Below are positions 36,405 to 46,203 of a stretch of 64,000 bases of DNA, piece after piece. The first letter of the stretch is position 1; each line of letters starts with the position of its first letter. A program made the position numbers and the translations under genes. The notes below the pieces were generated by a model. The model saw only the letters and a list, made by a program, of their open reading frames with translations. It was not told the origin of the DNA and made no database searches. Origin of the DNA: Borrelia sp. HM (GTDB lineage Bacteria > Spirochaetota > Spirochaetia > Borreliales > Borreliaceae); contig NZ_AP024401.1 of assembly GCF_019669085.1 (NCBI RefSeq), forward strand, positions 496,001 through 560,000, read 5' to 3'.

Positions 36405-38091
36405 GATTGAAATTGATAAAAGCATTTTGTTAGAAAAAATAGGAAAAGATTTAACTCATTCTGAGCTTGTATCTATTCTGGAAATGTTTAAGGCTGAAAT
36501 TTGTGAAATTGATATAGTGAATGATAAAATAAAAATTGAATTTAATGATACAAATAGACCAGATTTGTGGTCTTGTGTAGGGCTTGCACGTCAAATTAAG
36601 ATTTGCCTTTTTGGCAAGATACCTGAATTTAAATTTTTCTCAATGTCAGATAATTTGCAACGATTTTATGGTGAAATTCTAGTTAGTTCTGAAGTATTTG
36701 CTATTAGGCCTTTTATTTTTGGATTTTTGGCAAGAGGAATGATTTGTGATGAGAAAATACTTGAAACTTTAATTCAGTTTCAAGAAAAGCTTTGTCATAA
36801 TTATGGACAGAAACGTAAAAGAGTTGCAATGGGAATTTATCCATCAACTTTTATTGAATTTCCATTAAGGTATATTACTTGTAGTTCTGATAATAAATTT
36901 ATTCCTTTAGGTATGGATATTGAAATGTCTGTTGAAGAGATTAATAATGAACATCCTAAAGGAATAGAGTATTCATCAATTCTTAAGGATTTTGATCAGT
37001 ATCCTTTGTTATTAGATTGTAAAGATAAGGTTCTCTCTTATCCACCGGTGATCAATTCTCATGATATTGGGGCTTTAAAATTAGGTGATTCCAATTTATT
37101 TATTGAAGTTACAGGAACTAATATCGAAGCTACTTTATTATCTTTATCAGTTATTGCTTGTGATTTGCATGACATGGGTTTTGAGATTTTACCACTAAAG
37201 ACCGTTTTTCCTAAGGAGACTATATTTGGAAAAGCAATAGTTTGTCCTTATTATTTTCAAAATAGAGTAGATGTTAATGTCAATAGTGTAAACAGAATGC
37301 TTGGTAGCAATTTAACAATAAATGATGTGCAACGTGAATTAAAAAAATTAGGTATATCTGCTTTTTTGAGTAAACTAGATAAATTTTACATTATTCCGCC
37401 TGTTTATAGAAATGATTTTCTTCATGAAGTGGATGTTATTGAAGAAATAATGATAGGCAAGGGCCTGGATAGTTTTAAGCCAGAGCTTCCTAAAAATTTT
37501 ACTATAGGAAGATTAAGTCAGATAGAAGAATTTTCAAGAAAGCTTAGAAATTTGATGATCGGAATGGGATTTCAGGAGATGATTTATAATTATCTGGGTT
37601 CCCGAAAAGATTTTATTGAAAAGATGAATATTGCGGGTAATGAACTTTTAAGTGTTGCTAATCCAATGACAGAGAGTTATGCCTATGTTAGGGGTTCTAT
37701 AGTGCCCGATTTACTTAAATCTGAGAGTATTAGCTCCAATTTTCCTTATCCGCATAAAATTTTTGAGATCGGTAAGGTAGCTTTAAAAGACTTAAATAGT
37801 TCTGATGGTACCATTACTTCTGATAATTTGGCTTTTTTAATGGCCGGTAAAGATTTTTCATTTAATGATATTAGTTCTTTAGTTTCATCTCTTTTTTATT
37901 ATTTAAATATTGAAATTAAATTAAAAGAATCAAGTAGAACTCTTTATATAGATGGCAGAAGTGCTGATATTTTAATTAATGATGTCATTATAGGTAATTT
38001 TGGTGAAGTATCGCCTTATATATTGAGTAATTTTGGAATTATGGTTCCATGTTCTGCTTTAGAGATTAATCTTAATAAGCTTTTAAATTAA
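36397..38091 (+). CDS. pheT: Phenylalanyl-tRNA synthetase beta subunit, archaeal/eukaryotic type
   Basis: 564 residues, against ~800 in ordinary bacterial PheT. It lacks the N-terminal tRNA-binding EMAP-like domain and the C-terminal anticodon-binding domain of the bacterial form. It begins MPKIEIDKSILLEKIGK and has NDTNRPDLWSCVGLARQI, the B3/4 editing region and the B5/core region (PPVYRNDFLHEVDVIEEIMI, YNYLGSRKDFIEKMNI). The 8-base overlap with pheS suggests balanced, coupled synthesis. Confidence 0.95.
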   Translation: MPKIEIDKSILLEKIGKDLTHSELVSILEMFKAEICEIDIVNDKIKIEFNDTNRPDLWSCVGLARQIKICLFGKIPEFKFFSMSDNLQRFYGEILVSSEVFAIRPFIFGFLARGMICDEKILETLIQFQEKLCHNYGQKRKRVAMGIYPSTFIEFPLRYITCSSDNKFIPLGMDIEMSVEEINNEHPKGIEYSSILKDFDQYPLLLDCKDKVLSYPPVINSHDIGALKLGDSNLFIEVTGTNIEATLLSLSVIACDLHDMGFEILPLKTVFPKETIFGKAIVCPYYFQNRVDVNVNSVNRMLGSNLTINDVQRELKKLGISAFLSKLDKFYIIPPVYRNDFLHEVDVIEEIMIGKGLDSFKPELPKNFTIGRLSQIEEFSRKLRNLMIGMGFQEMIYNYLGSRKDFIEKMNIAGNELLSVANPMTESYAYVRGSIVPDLLKSESISSNFPYPHKIFEIGKVALKDLNSSDGTITSDNLAFLMAGKDFSFNDISSLVSSLFYYLNIEIKLKESSRTLYIDGRSADILINDVIIGNFGEVSPYILSNFGIMVPCSALEINLNKLLN

Positions 38092-38204
38092 TACAAAACA
38101 TCAAAAAAAAATGCTTTATAATTGGTTTGATATTTTAGTTAATTTAAAAAAGATATGAATTATATTTTTATCAAGTTATTAAAAAGGTAAATAGAGAGGT
38201 ATTA

Positions 38205-39218
38205 ATGTTACAGTTTGAATTGCTAGATATCAAAAAGAGTGACAACAGAAATATTACAAGAACAGAGGTCAGTTCTATTGAGGATGTAATTATTATTGGT
38301 TCAGGGCCTTCGGGAATTACAGCTGGCATCTATGCTGTTATGAGTGGATATAAAACAGTGATTTTAGAAGGTCCTGAACCTGGAGGTCAGCTTACAACGA
38401 CTACAGAAGTATATAATTATCCAGGGTTTAAAAATGGTGTTAGTGGTCGAGAATTAATGTCAAATATGAGGGAGCAAGTAATTAATCTAGGTGCTACCAC
38501 TTATATTGAGACTGTAAGTGCTATAGAGAAGAGGAATAATATTTTTTATCTCTTTACTGATAATTATGTTTATAAAAGCAAATCCGTTATTATTGCAGCG
38601 GGGTCTGTACCTAAAAAGCTTGATACTCTTAAAAATTCAGATTTGTTTTGGAATAAAGGTATTTCTGTGTGCGCTATTTGTGATGGCCATCTTTTTAAGG
38701 GAAAAACTGTTGCTGTGATTGGTGGAGGCAATACTGCAATCTCGGAAGCTATTTATTTAAGTAAGTTATTGAAAAAAGTATATATTATTGTGAGAAAGGA
38801 TTATTTAAAAGCTATTACTATGCTAAGTGAAAATGTTAAAAGATTATGTAATGTTGAAATTTTATATAATTGTGAAGCTTTAGAGGTTAATGGGGATAAT
38901 TGTGTATTATCTAGTATTCAGATTATAAATAATAAAAATAATTCTGTTTCTAAGTTAAACGTAGATGGAGTATTTGTAGCTATTGGTTATAAACCAAATA
39001 CAGAATTTTTAAAGGGATTTTTAGAATTAGATGAAGATGGATATATTTTGACTAAAGATCTTGTTAAGACTAGTGTTGAGGGAGTATTTTCTTGTGGTGA
39101 TGTTAGTAATAAAATTTATGCACAAGCTATTACTGCAGCTGCTGAAGGTTTTATTGCATCTGTTGAGCTTAGGAATTTTTTACAAAAAAATAGCCTAGAC
39201 TCTTTTAATCATGTATAA
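38205..39218 (+). CDS. trxB: Thioredoxin-disulfide reductase
   Basis: FAD/NADPH enzyme that reduces thioredoxin. 337 residues: FAD motif IIIGSGPSGITAGIYA near residue 28, redox-active CAIC in VCAICDGHLFKG, NADPH motif VIGGGNTAISEA, and a C-terminal SCGDVSN block. About 25 residues precede the usual start and are polar, with no signal peptide. GAGAGG precedes the ATG. In a parasite lacking many redox enzymes this supports ribonucleotide reduction and peroxide defence. Confidence 0.96.
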   Translation: MLQFELLDIKKSDNRNITRTEVSSIEDVIIIGSGPSGITAGIYAVMSGYKTVILEGPEPGGQLTTTTEVYNYPGFKNGVSGRELMSNMREQVINLGATTYIETVSAIEKRNNIFYLFTDNYVYKSKSVIIAAGSVPKKLDTLKNSDLFWNKGISVCAICDGHLFKGKTVAVIGGGNTAISEAIYLSKLLKKVYIIVRKDYLKAITMLSENVKRLCNVEILYNCEALEVNGDNCVLSSIQIINNKNNSVSKLNVDGVFVAIGYKPNTEFLKGFLELDEDGYILTKDLVKTSVEGVFSCGDVSNKIYAQAITAAAEGFIASVELRNFLQKNSLDSFNHV

Positions 39219-39224
39219 ACTATT

Positions 39225-39959
39225 TTAAAGCCAGTTAAGCTGTCTTTTTATTTCAAATATTAAAATTCCTGTTGAAACTGATACATTTAATGAATCTATT
39301 TTACCTCTAGTGGGAATTCTTATTAAAAAGTCTGAATTTTCTTTTACTAATTTGTGTATTCCTTTACCCTCATTTCCCATAATAAGTGCAATCTTGTTGT
39401 TGTTTATTTTAATGGAATTTACCATTTTTCCTTTGATATCGCTAGCATATATCCAAAATCCATGTTTTTTTAAGTTTTTTATCACATTATTTATATTTGG
39501 TACTATAAGTTTATTGACATATTGACTTGCTCCAGAACTAGTACGCAAAATGGTTAAATTATCTTTTGCACTTCGTCTTTGACTATTAATTACAAGATCA
39601 ATATTAAATTGTTCTGATGTTCTAAGAATTGCTCCAAAATTTTGAGGATCTTCTATTCCATCAAGTATTAATATGAATACATTATTTTTGTGTTGAAATT
39701 CTTCTAAAAATTCTTCTAAACTTTTATCTTGTTTTTTTATATTATTAGACGTTAAAGCATTTTGTTTTAATGCAAAACCCCTGTGATTTTTGGTTTTAAT
39801 TATCTTAGTTAGATCATTAACTTTGGTTATTTTAATGTTATATTTTTGGGCTAATTTTTCAATACTTATACTTTTGGGACTTGTTTTTGAAATGTATAAT
39901 TCAAGTCCTTTATTATTTTTTATGCTTTCGATTATTGAATTGGCGTGTGTAATATACAT
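39225..39959 (-). CDS. SpoU/TrmH-family RNA 2'-O-methyltransferase (RlmB-like)
   Basis: 244 residues. An N-terminal substrate-binding domain (TNTHANSI-like start, YNIKITKVNDL) is followed by the SPOUT knot: FILILDGIEDPQNFGAILRTSEQF, ALIMGNEGKGI and a C-terminal IPTRGKIDSLNVSVSTGILIFEI. RlmB methylates G2251 of 23S rRNA in E. coli; TrmH-type tRNA activity cannot be excluded. It lies 2 bases downstream of dnaJ on the minus strand, so it probably belongs to the same transcript. Confidence 0.9.
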   Translation of the reverse strand: MYITHANSIIESIKNNKGLELYISKTSPKSISIEKLAQKYNIKITKVNDLTKIIKTKNHRGFALKQNALTSNNIKKQDKSLEEFLEEFQHKNNVFILILDGIEDPQNFGAILRTSEQFNIDLVINSQRRSAKDNLTILRTSSGASQYVNKLIVPNINNVIKNLKKHGFWIYASDIKGKMVNSIKINNNKIALIMGNEGKGIHKLVKENSDFLIRIPTRGKIDSLNVSVSTGILIFEIKRQLNWL

Positions 39960-39961
39960 AC

Positions 39962-41062
39962 TTAAACCGAGTTTAAAGTAACCTCATCAATATCTCTGAT
40001 TTCTTTACTTAAAGTTTCCATTAAATTAATGGCATCATAACTTAGATTTTTAGGAGTTTTTATCTTGACAATTAATATTAGATTTCCAATTTTTTCTGTT
40101 TGTAATATTGGCATTCCTGCATTTTTAATGGTGATTTGTTCATCATTTTCTATACCTTTTGGAATTTTTATTTCAATCTTTTTTCCGGCTATTGTTTGTA
40201 TTTTTACTTCTTTTCCAAGTGCTGCTTGAGTAAAGCTTATAGGAAGAGCTGCATATAGATCTTTATTATTTCTTTTAAATATTTTATGTGGTTTTATTGA
40301 CACTCTTATGTAGAGATCCCCATATTGTTGATTATCAGGATTTATGCTGCCTTTTCCTCTCATTTTTATTTGTTGAGAGTCATCAATTCCTGCTGGAATT
40401 TTGAGTTCGATTGTTTCTTTATGTTTTAGGCTTCCAGTACCTTTACATGATTTGCAAGGATTTAATATTATTTTTCCATTTCCGTGGCATTTTGGACATG
40501 TAGTTGTGACTCTAAAAAATCCTCCTCCTTGCATTACTCGGCCACTACCATTACACATGTTACATACGGAAGGACTAGTTCCTTTCTCAGATTTTTTGCC
40601 AATGCAAGATTCACATAAAATATTTCTTGCAATGGTGATGTTATTTTTATATCCTAAATAAGCATCCTCTAGTGATATTTCTATTTGGTATGTTATATCT
40701 TGACCCTTTGTGTTTTGGCTTCCTCTATCTTGTCCACGTCTTCCAGTAAAAAATGAATCAAAAATATCACCAAAGTCCTCAAAAATGTCTGAAAACCCAC
40801 TAAAGTTACTAGAAAATCCACTAAACCCTGAACTTCCACCCTCAAAAGCTGTGTGTCCAAATCGATCATATTGAGCGCGTTTGTTATCATCTCCTAAGAC
40901 CTCATAAGCTTCTGTTGCTTCTTTAAAAATAGATTCAGCTTCTTTATTGTCTTTATTCTTATCAGGATGATATTTAATTGCTATTTTTCTATATGCTTTT
41001 TTGATTTCATCTTTTGAGGCTCCTTTTGAGAGCCCCAAAATTTCATAATAATCTTTTTTCAC
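39962..41062 (-). CDS. dnaJ: Chaperone DnaJ
   Basis: Hsp40 partner of DnaK. 366 residues: J domain with HPDK near residue 33, a Gly/Phe-rich stretch ([16 protein letters not shown]), four zinc-finger motifs (CESC, CNMC, CPKC, CKSC) near residues 149-212, and a C-terminal substrate domain. The start is GTG 41062, overlapping the dnaK stop by one base (TAGTG), which should couple its translation to dnaK. Confidence 0.98.
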   Translation of the reverse strand: MKKDYYEILGLSKGASKDEIKKAYRKIAIKYHPDKNKDNKEAESIFKEATEAYEVLGDDNKRAQYDRFGHTAFEGGSSGFSGFSSNFSGFSDIFEDFGDIFDSFFTGRRGQDRGSQNTKGQDITYQIEISLEDAYLGYKNNITIARNILCESCIGKKSEKGTSPSVCNMCNGSGRVMQGGGFFRVTTTCPKCHGNGKIILNPCKSCKGTGSLKHKETIELKIPAGIDDSQQIKMRGKGSINPDNQQYGDLYIRVSIKPHKIFKRNNKDLYAALPISFTQAALGKEVKIQTIAGKKIEIKIPKGIENDEQITIKNAGMPILQTEKIGNLILIVKIKTPKNLSYDAINLMETLSKEIRDIDEVTLNSV

Positions 41063-42969
41063 TATTTTTTATCCTCATCAACAACTTCGTAATCAGCTTC
41101 TTTGCTTTCACTACTATTATTTGCATTGTTTTGAGTATTCTCTTCATCATTTGATGAGTTGGGTTGAACGTTTTTATACATCATTTCAGCTATTTTATAA
41201 GAAGCTTGTTGAAGTTCTTCTGTTTTTGATTTAATTAAAGATATATCTGAACCTTCTAATGCATCTTTAAGATCTTTTATTTTGCTTTCAATAGCTCCTT
41301 TGTCTTCATTAGTTATTTTATCTCCATATTCTTGTAAAGATTTTTCTGTTTGATAAATTAATGAATTAGCTGTATTTTTTGCTTCTATGCCTTCTTTTAG
41401 TTTTTTATCTTCCTCAGCATGAGCTTCAGCATCTTTAACCATTTTTTCAATTTCGTCTTCAGATAATCCTGATGATGATTCAATTCGAATTTTTTGTTCT
41501 TTCCCTGTTCCCATGTCTTTTGCAGAAACATGAACTATTCCATTTGCATCAATATCAAAGCTAACCTCTATTTGTGGAACTCCTCTTGGTGCTGCTGGTA
41601 TTCCATCAAGAATAAAATTACCCAGTACTCTATTTTGTGATGCCATTTCACGTTCACCTTGCAATACTTTAATATCCACTGAAGTTTGGTTATCTGCTGC
41701 TGTTGAGAATACCTGGCTTTTTTTTGTAGGAATTGTAGTGTTTCTCTCAATTAGTTTTGTCATAACTCCACCAAGTGTCTCGATACCTAGTGAGAGAGGT
41801 GTAACATCAAGGAGTACCATATCTTTAGTTTCTCCTGTCAATATTCCACCTTGAATTGCAGCTCCTATGGCAACAGCTTCATCAGGATTTACACCCTTAT
41901 TTGGCTCTTGACCAAATATTTCTTTTACTATTTTTTGAATAGCTGGTATTCTTGTAGATCCTCCAACAAGTATTACTTCGTTTATATCAGAAGATTTAAG
42001 TCCAGCATCTTTAATAGCTTTAAGGCATGGTTCTTTTGTTTTTTGAACTAAGTGGTCTACCATTTGTTCAAATTTTGCTCTTGTTAGAGTGTATTGTAGG
42101 TGTTTAGGGCCATTTGCATCAGCTGTAATAAATGGAAGATTTATTGATGCTTCTTGAGCACCTGAGAGTTCTATTTTTGCTTTTTCTGCTGCTTCTTTGA
42201 GCCTTTGAAGTGCCATTTTATCATTTGATAGGTCAATAGCATTATCTTTTTTAAATTCAGTAATTAAGTATTTAATTATTTCATCGTCAAAGTTATCTCC
42301 CCCAAGATGAGTATCCCCATTTGTTGATTTAACTTCAAAAACACCGTCTCCAAGTTCAAGTATTGAGATATCAAAAGTTCCACCACCAAGGTCATAAACA
42401 GCGACTATTTCTTCATTTTTTTTCTCAATTCCATAGGCAAGAGCTGCAGCGGTTGGTTCGTTAACAATTCTTTTAACATCAAGTCCAGCAATTTTTCCTG
42501 CATCTTTTGTTGCTTGTCTTTGTGCATCATTGAAATAGGCTGGGACAGTAATTACAGCTTCAGTAACTGTTTCTCCTAAGTATGCTTCAGCTGTTTCTTT
42601 CATTTTTGTAAGAGTTGCAGCTGATATTTCTGGTGGTGACATTTGTTTTTTTATGTTGGAAATATTTACACGAGCATCTCCATTTTTACCTTTTTCTACT
42701 TTATAAGGTACCATTTTGATTTCGCTTTCAACTTCCTCAAATCTCCTTCCCATAAATCTTTTTATTGAATATATGGTATTTTCAGGATTTGTAACCATTT
42801 GATTTTTTGCAACTTGTCCCACAAGTCTTTCGCCTTTATTTGTATAAGCTACAATTGATGGAGTAGTTCTTCCTCCTTCTGAATTTTGTATTACAACAGG
42901 TTTCCCGTGTTCCATTATAGCTACGCATGAATTTGTTGTTCCAAGATCAATTCCTATTATTTTTCCCAT
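41062..42969 (-). CDS. dnaK: Chaperone DnaK (Hsp70)
   Basis: 635 residues. The ATPase domain ([40 protein letters not shown]), a linker ending in [17 protein letters not shown], the substrate-binding domain and a lid of helices are complete. The C-terminal tail is Asn/Glu/Ser-rich and ends VVDEDKK. AAGGAGG precedes the ATG. It lies between grpE and dnaJ in one minus-strand operon. Confidence 0.99.
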   Translation of the reverse strand: MGKIIGIDLGTTNSCVAIMEHGKPVVIQNSEGGRTTPSIVAYTNKGERLVGQVAKNQMVTNPENTIYSIKRFMGRRFEEVESEIKMVPYKVEKGKNGDARVNISNIKKQMSPPEISAATLTKMKETAEAYLGETVTEAVITVPAYFNDAQRQATKDAGKIAGLDVKRIVNEPTAAALAYGIEKKNEEIVAVYDLGGGTFDISILELGDGVFEVKSTNGDTHLGGDNFDDEIIKYLITEFKKDNAIDLSNDKMALQRLKEAAEKAKIELSGAQEASINLPFITADANGPKHLQYTLTRAKFEQMVDHLVQKTKEPCLKAIKDAGLKSSDINEVILVGGSTRIPAIQKIVKEIFGQEPNKGVNPDEAVAIGAAIQGGILTGETKDMVLLDVTPLSLGIETLGGVMTKLIERNTTIPTKKSQVFSTAADNQTSVDIKVLQGEREMASQNRVLGNFILDGIPAAPRGVPQIEVSFDIDANGIVHVSAKDMGTGKEQKIRIESSSGLSEDEIEKMVKDAEAHAEEDKKLKEGIEAKNTANSLIYQTEKSLQEYGDKITNEDKGAIESKIKDLKDALEGSDISLIKSKTEELQQASYKIAEMMYKNVQPNSSNDEENTQNNANNSSESKEADYEVVDEDKK

Positions 42970-43010
42970 ATAAAGCCTCCTTTTATTATTGTTTATTTCT
43001 AAATTAATAA

Positions 43011-43565
43011 TTAATTTTTGCTTTGTGCTACCTTAACTTTTGCAGTTCTTAATACCCGATCATTGTAGCAATATCCTTTTTGGTATACTTCTACAATTTT
43101 AGGAATTTTAGTTCCTTCTTTTTCTTCTATGCTTATTGCTTCATGTTGACTTGGATCAAAGTCTTCTCCTGGCTTGCCAAATTTTTTTAAGTTATATTTT
43201 TTATCGAAGCTTGAGAGTATTTCATTTTCAATGATACTAATTCCTGATAATAAAGTATCAAAGTCTTTTGATTGTTTTGATGACTCTATTGCTCTTTCTA
43301 AATTATCAAGAAAATTTATTATATCTTTCATTATGTTTTCATTTGCAAATTTGACAAAGTTGTCCTTATCTTTTTCAAGTCTTTTTCTAAAATTTTCAAA
43401 TTCTGCTTGTTTTCTTAAATATAAGTCTTTTATATTGGAAATTTCATTTTCTAATTCATTGATTTTTTTCTCCATACTAGTAGAATTGTTTTGGTTTTGG
43501 AGCGTATCGTTTTTTTGTTCTTTGTTAAGTTTTTCAGTTGATTCGCATTTTTCTTTTTCTTCCAT
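43011..43565 (-). CDS. grpE: Nucleotide exchange factor GrpE
   Basis: 184 residues: a charged N-terminal coiled coil ([20 protein letters not shown]), [21 protein letters not shown] and a C-terminal beta domain with [13 protein letters not shown] and [14 protein letters not shown]. It releases ADP from DnaK and often acts as a thermosensor. AAAGGAGG precedes the ATG. First gene of the chaperone operon; no CIRCE element (TTAGCACTC repeat) is visible upstream. Confidence 0.97.
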   Translation of the reverse strand: MEEKEKCESTEKLNKEQKNDTLQNQNNSTSMEKKINELENEISNIKDLYLRKQAEFENFRKRLEKDKDNFVKFANENIMKDIINFLDNLERAIESSKQSKDFDTLLSGISIIENEILSSFDKKYNLKKFGKPGEDFDPSQHEAISIEEKEGTKIPKIVEVYQKGYCYNDRVLRTAKVKVAQSKN

Positions 43566-43936
43566 TGTAGCCTCCTTTTATAAAGCATTTTATCTGCAAA
43601 TATAATTTTTTACAAATTTTTTTTTTGAAAAATTTTTGATGAATTTGATTCATTTTAATTATCTTTAAAAGGAGATATTTTAACTGTCAAATAATTGTGG
43701 TGTAATAATTACACATATTTTGAGATTAATTACTACCTATGTGTATTTTTTTGTCAAAGTCAAAAAATAAATAATTTTTTATTTTTTCGTTTAGAGTTCT
43801 AGAGTTCAAAATTTGTTTGAGTAAATATGTTTTTTTGAGAGGTATTGAGTGTATATATCAGATAAGCTTGGAAAATGATTAAATCTGTTTTAGAAATTTC
43901 TTGTAATTTTTTATATTATTGCTTATTATTTCATTG
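43566..43936. other. Divergent control region between grpE and nadE
   Basis: No gene is supported in these 371 A/T-rich bases. Minus-strand candidate promoter for grpE: TTGACA (complement of 43752-43757), 17-base spacer, AGTAAT (complement of 43729-43734). A palindrome at 43700-43714 would lie just inside that transcript. A second TTGACA complement at 43685-43690 has only a poor -10 partner. No convincing nadE promoter was found. Confidence 0.4.
43700..43714. promoter_or_regulatory. 15-base palindrome with Fur/PerR-type symmetry
   Basis: GTGTAAT-A-ATTACAC: perfect seven-base arms around one base. The 7-1-7 layout resembles operators of Fur-family regulators (PerR, Zur). It lies about 135 bases upstream of grpE and 220 upstream of nadE. 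A regulator is not shown. Confidence 0.35.
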
Positions 43937-45496
43937 GTGAAAGTATGTATAGCACAGATAAAGTGTAGGTTTTTTAGTTCTAAGAAGGACTTAGGTGAGT
44001 TTAAGAGGATTTATGAGTATGCCCTTCAAAATAAGGTTGATATTTTAGTTTTTCCTTTTATTTTTATTGGCGGTCTTGAGTATGAGCATTTATTTCATAA
44101 AGAAGAATATTTGAAAAAATATACCGATTATTTTGATTTTATCAAAGAGCAAGTTGATGATAGACTTTGCATTGTATTTGGACATCATAGCATCTATGAA
44201 GACAAATTATTAGATTGCATATCTGTAGTAAGCGGTCATCAAACTTTATTTACAACTAGGGAAATCAATGTACCAGTTGTATTTGATTATAAGGAAAAAA
44301 GTATTGCTGTCTTGAATTTGAACGATGAGCTTTTCTTTCAAGATTTTGACAAAGGATTTAATGCTTTTTTAAATAATCAATTTGACTATCTTTTAGTGCC
44401 ATCAAAGTCTTATTTTACTAAAGATAAAAATAACTTAAGACTTGAATTTTTCAATAAGGTAGCTATTAAAAATAATGTGGAAATTGCTTATGTCAATTTG
44501 TATGGTGTTTTTGATTCTATTTTATTTGATGGTTCTAGTTTTTTTGTTAATAAGTATGGCAAAATAAAACAAGCTAGTAAATTTGAAGATGATATTTTAC
44601 TAAATGATGAATTTCATGATTTAAAATTTGATTCTGAGTTTGAAACTTTTGATAAACTTCTTGAGGCTTTAGCAATTGCTTTAAGAGAATATGTGTATTT
44701 ATCTGGATTTGAGAAAGTTCATTTAGGTGTTTCTGGAGGTATTGATTCTGCACTTGTTGCTTATATCGCATGTTTTTCTTTAGGTTTTCAAAGAGTTGTT
44801 GGAATTTCTATGCCTAGTAGATTTTCATCAGAATCGTCTGTTTTAGATGCAAAGGAACTTGCTAGAGAATTAGGGTTTAAATTAATTGATATGCCTATTG
44901 AGAGAATATTCAAATCTGTTTTAGAGTTTTTTGATGGATATTTTAATACGAAGGGAACTACTGAGGAAAATATTCAATCTAGACTGAGAGGTTTTTTTTT
45001 AATGTCTTATAGTAATGCAAATAATTCTTTGCTACTAAATACTGGAAATAAAAGTGAAATTGCTACTGGCTATTATACTCTTTATGGTGATTCGTGTGGA
45101 GGAATTGCTTTGATTGGCGATCTATTTAAAAAGGATGTTTATAATCTTGCAAAACATATTAATTTAAAAGAAGGAAGAGATGTTATTCCTGTTAATATTA
45201 TTTTTAAAGAGCCTTCTGCTGAATTAAGGCCTGAACATAAAGATAGTGATTCTCTTCCCAGATATGAGATTCTTGATGAAATATTATGTCAATATTTAAT
45301 TGAAAATAAGCCTTTAGATTTACTTTATAAGTCTTTTGAGAGAGAAGTAGTCACAAAGGTATTAGATCTTTATTTTAGGAGTGAGTATAAAAGAAGGCAA
45401 GCTCCTATGATAATTAAAGTTTCAAGAAAAGCTTTTGGTAGTGATATTTTGCTTCCTATTTCAAAAGTTGTTTTGAGTAATACAAATAAACAGTAA
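43937..45496 (+). CDS. nadE: NAD synthetase with degenerate glutaminase domain
   Basis: Last step of NAD synthesis: amidates nicotinic acid adenine dinucleotide. 519 residues. The C-terminal ATP-pyrophosphatase domain is intact (LGVSGGIDSALVA at 263-275, LNTGNKSEIATGYYTLYGDSCGG). The N-terminal nitrilase-type domain, which normally takes ammonia from glutamine with a Glu-Lys-Cys triad, appears inactive: FPE is FPF (Phe41), the Lys-bearing segment is missing and the Cys position is Leu128 (AVLNLND). The start GTG 43937 gives the family-like VKVCIAQI; TTG 43919 is an alternative. Confidence 0.9.
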   Translation: MKVCIAQIKCRFFSSKKDLGEFKRIYEYALQNKVDILVFPFIFIGGLEYEHLFHKEEYLKKYTDYFDFIKEQVDDRLCIVFGHHSIYEDKLLDCISVVSGHQTLFTTREINVPVVFDYKEKSIAVLNLNDELFFQDFDKGFNAFLNNQFDYLLVPSKSYFTKDKNNLRLEFFNKVAIKNNVEIAYVNLYGVFDSILFDGSSFFVNKYGKIKQASKFEDDILLNDEFHDLKFDSEFETFDKLLEALAIALREYVYLSGFEKVHLGVSGGIDSALVAYIACFSLGFQRVVGISMPSRFSSESSVLDAKELARELGFKLIDMPIERIFKSVLEFFDGYFNTKGTTEENIQSRLRGFFLMSYSNANNSLLLNTGNKSEIATGYYTLYGDSCGGIALIGDLFKKDVYNLAKHINLKEGRDVIPVNIIFKEPSAELRPEHKDSDSLPRYEILDEILCQYLIENKPLDLLYKSFEREVVTKVLDLYFRSEYKRRQAPMIIKVSRKAFGSDILLPISKVVLSNTNKQ

Positions 45497-45655
45497 TAAT
45501 AGACTAAAATAGTTTTATTTAAACAAAGTTATTATTTAGAAATAAATTTTGGCTTTAGTAGTATGTTGTTTTAATTTGATATATTAATTTTTAATCAAGA
45601 TAAAAAATAATATTGCAGAAAAATGGGTTACTATTAGTTATTTAAAGGAAATATA

Positions 45656-46087
45656 TCATTTATTATTTGTTTTTGTTTTCTTTTCTTGGTGGGCATTTGA
45701 GTTATCAATAGATTTTAATAATTTATTTAGTGTCCAATTTGAAAACTTGATATAAAGTTTTTTAATGGGGTTTTTTGTATTTTTAAGTAATACTTTTAGA
45801 GCTTCAATATTCATTAGAGTTATTATTTCTTTTAAATTTCGTGGTAAATTATTAAATATTTTAGAACCAACTTTGTGTCCTTCCATGATAAAGGTTTGAA
45901 GCATTATTTGCTCTTTTTTTTGTAACCTTTTCATGTATAATTTTAATACTCTTTCTTGTGAACTCATGATTTCTGAATTTATTTTTTCTTGTTTTTTTGA
46001 GATTTTTTTATTTGATTCGATAATAGGTTTTTTAGGAAGTGATTTATATGGATTTGTTCCTGGTATATAATTTTTTGGAATTTTCAT
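45656..46087 (-). CDS. Basic protein of unknown function
   Basis: 143 residues, very lysine- and asparagine-rich. AGGAG lies 8 bases before the ATG. No signal peptide or membrane helix; mostly predicted helix (ERVLKLYMKRLQKKEQIMLQ) with a polar charged tail. I recognise no family. It is transcribed away from the gene at 46204 from a 116-base intergenic region. A nucleic-acid or membrane-surface role would fit its charge, but that is only a guess. Confidence 0.55.
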   Translation of the reverse strand: MKIPKNYIPGTNPYKSLPKKPIIESNKKISKKQEKINSEIMSSQERVLKLYMKRLQKKEQIMLQTFIMEGHKVGSKIFNNLPRNLKEIITLMNIEALKVLLKNTKNPIKKLYIKFSNWTLNKLLKSIDNSNAHQEKKTKTNNK

Positions 46088-46166
46088 TTATCTTGCTCCT
46101 ATTTTCATTGATTACCACGTACTTTTTATTAAGTTTATTAAGTTTTTTGCTTTTATACAACCGATG

Positions 46167-46195
46167 TTGATATTTTAATTCTTTATTATTAATAT
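46167..46195 (+). promoter_or_regulatory. Candidate promoter giving a nearly leaderless mRNA
   Basis: TTGATA at 46167-46172, a 17-base spacer and TAATAT at 46190-46195. Transcription would begin near 46202, essentially at the ATG of the next gene (46204), which has no Shine-Dalgarno sequence. Confidence 0.35.
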
Positions 46196-46203
46196 TTAAT
46201 GGT

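Noticed and set aside
43174-43605. Plus-strand open frame opposite grpE
   Set aside because: A Phe/Ser-rich translation typical of the complement of a Lys/Glu-rich coiled coil; grpE is certain.
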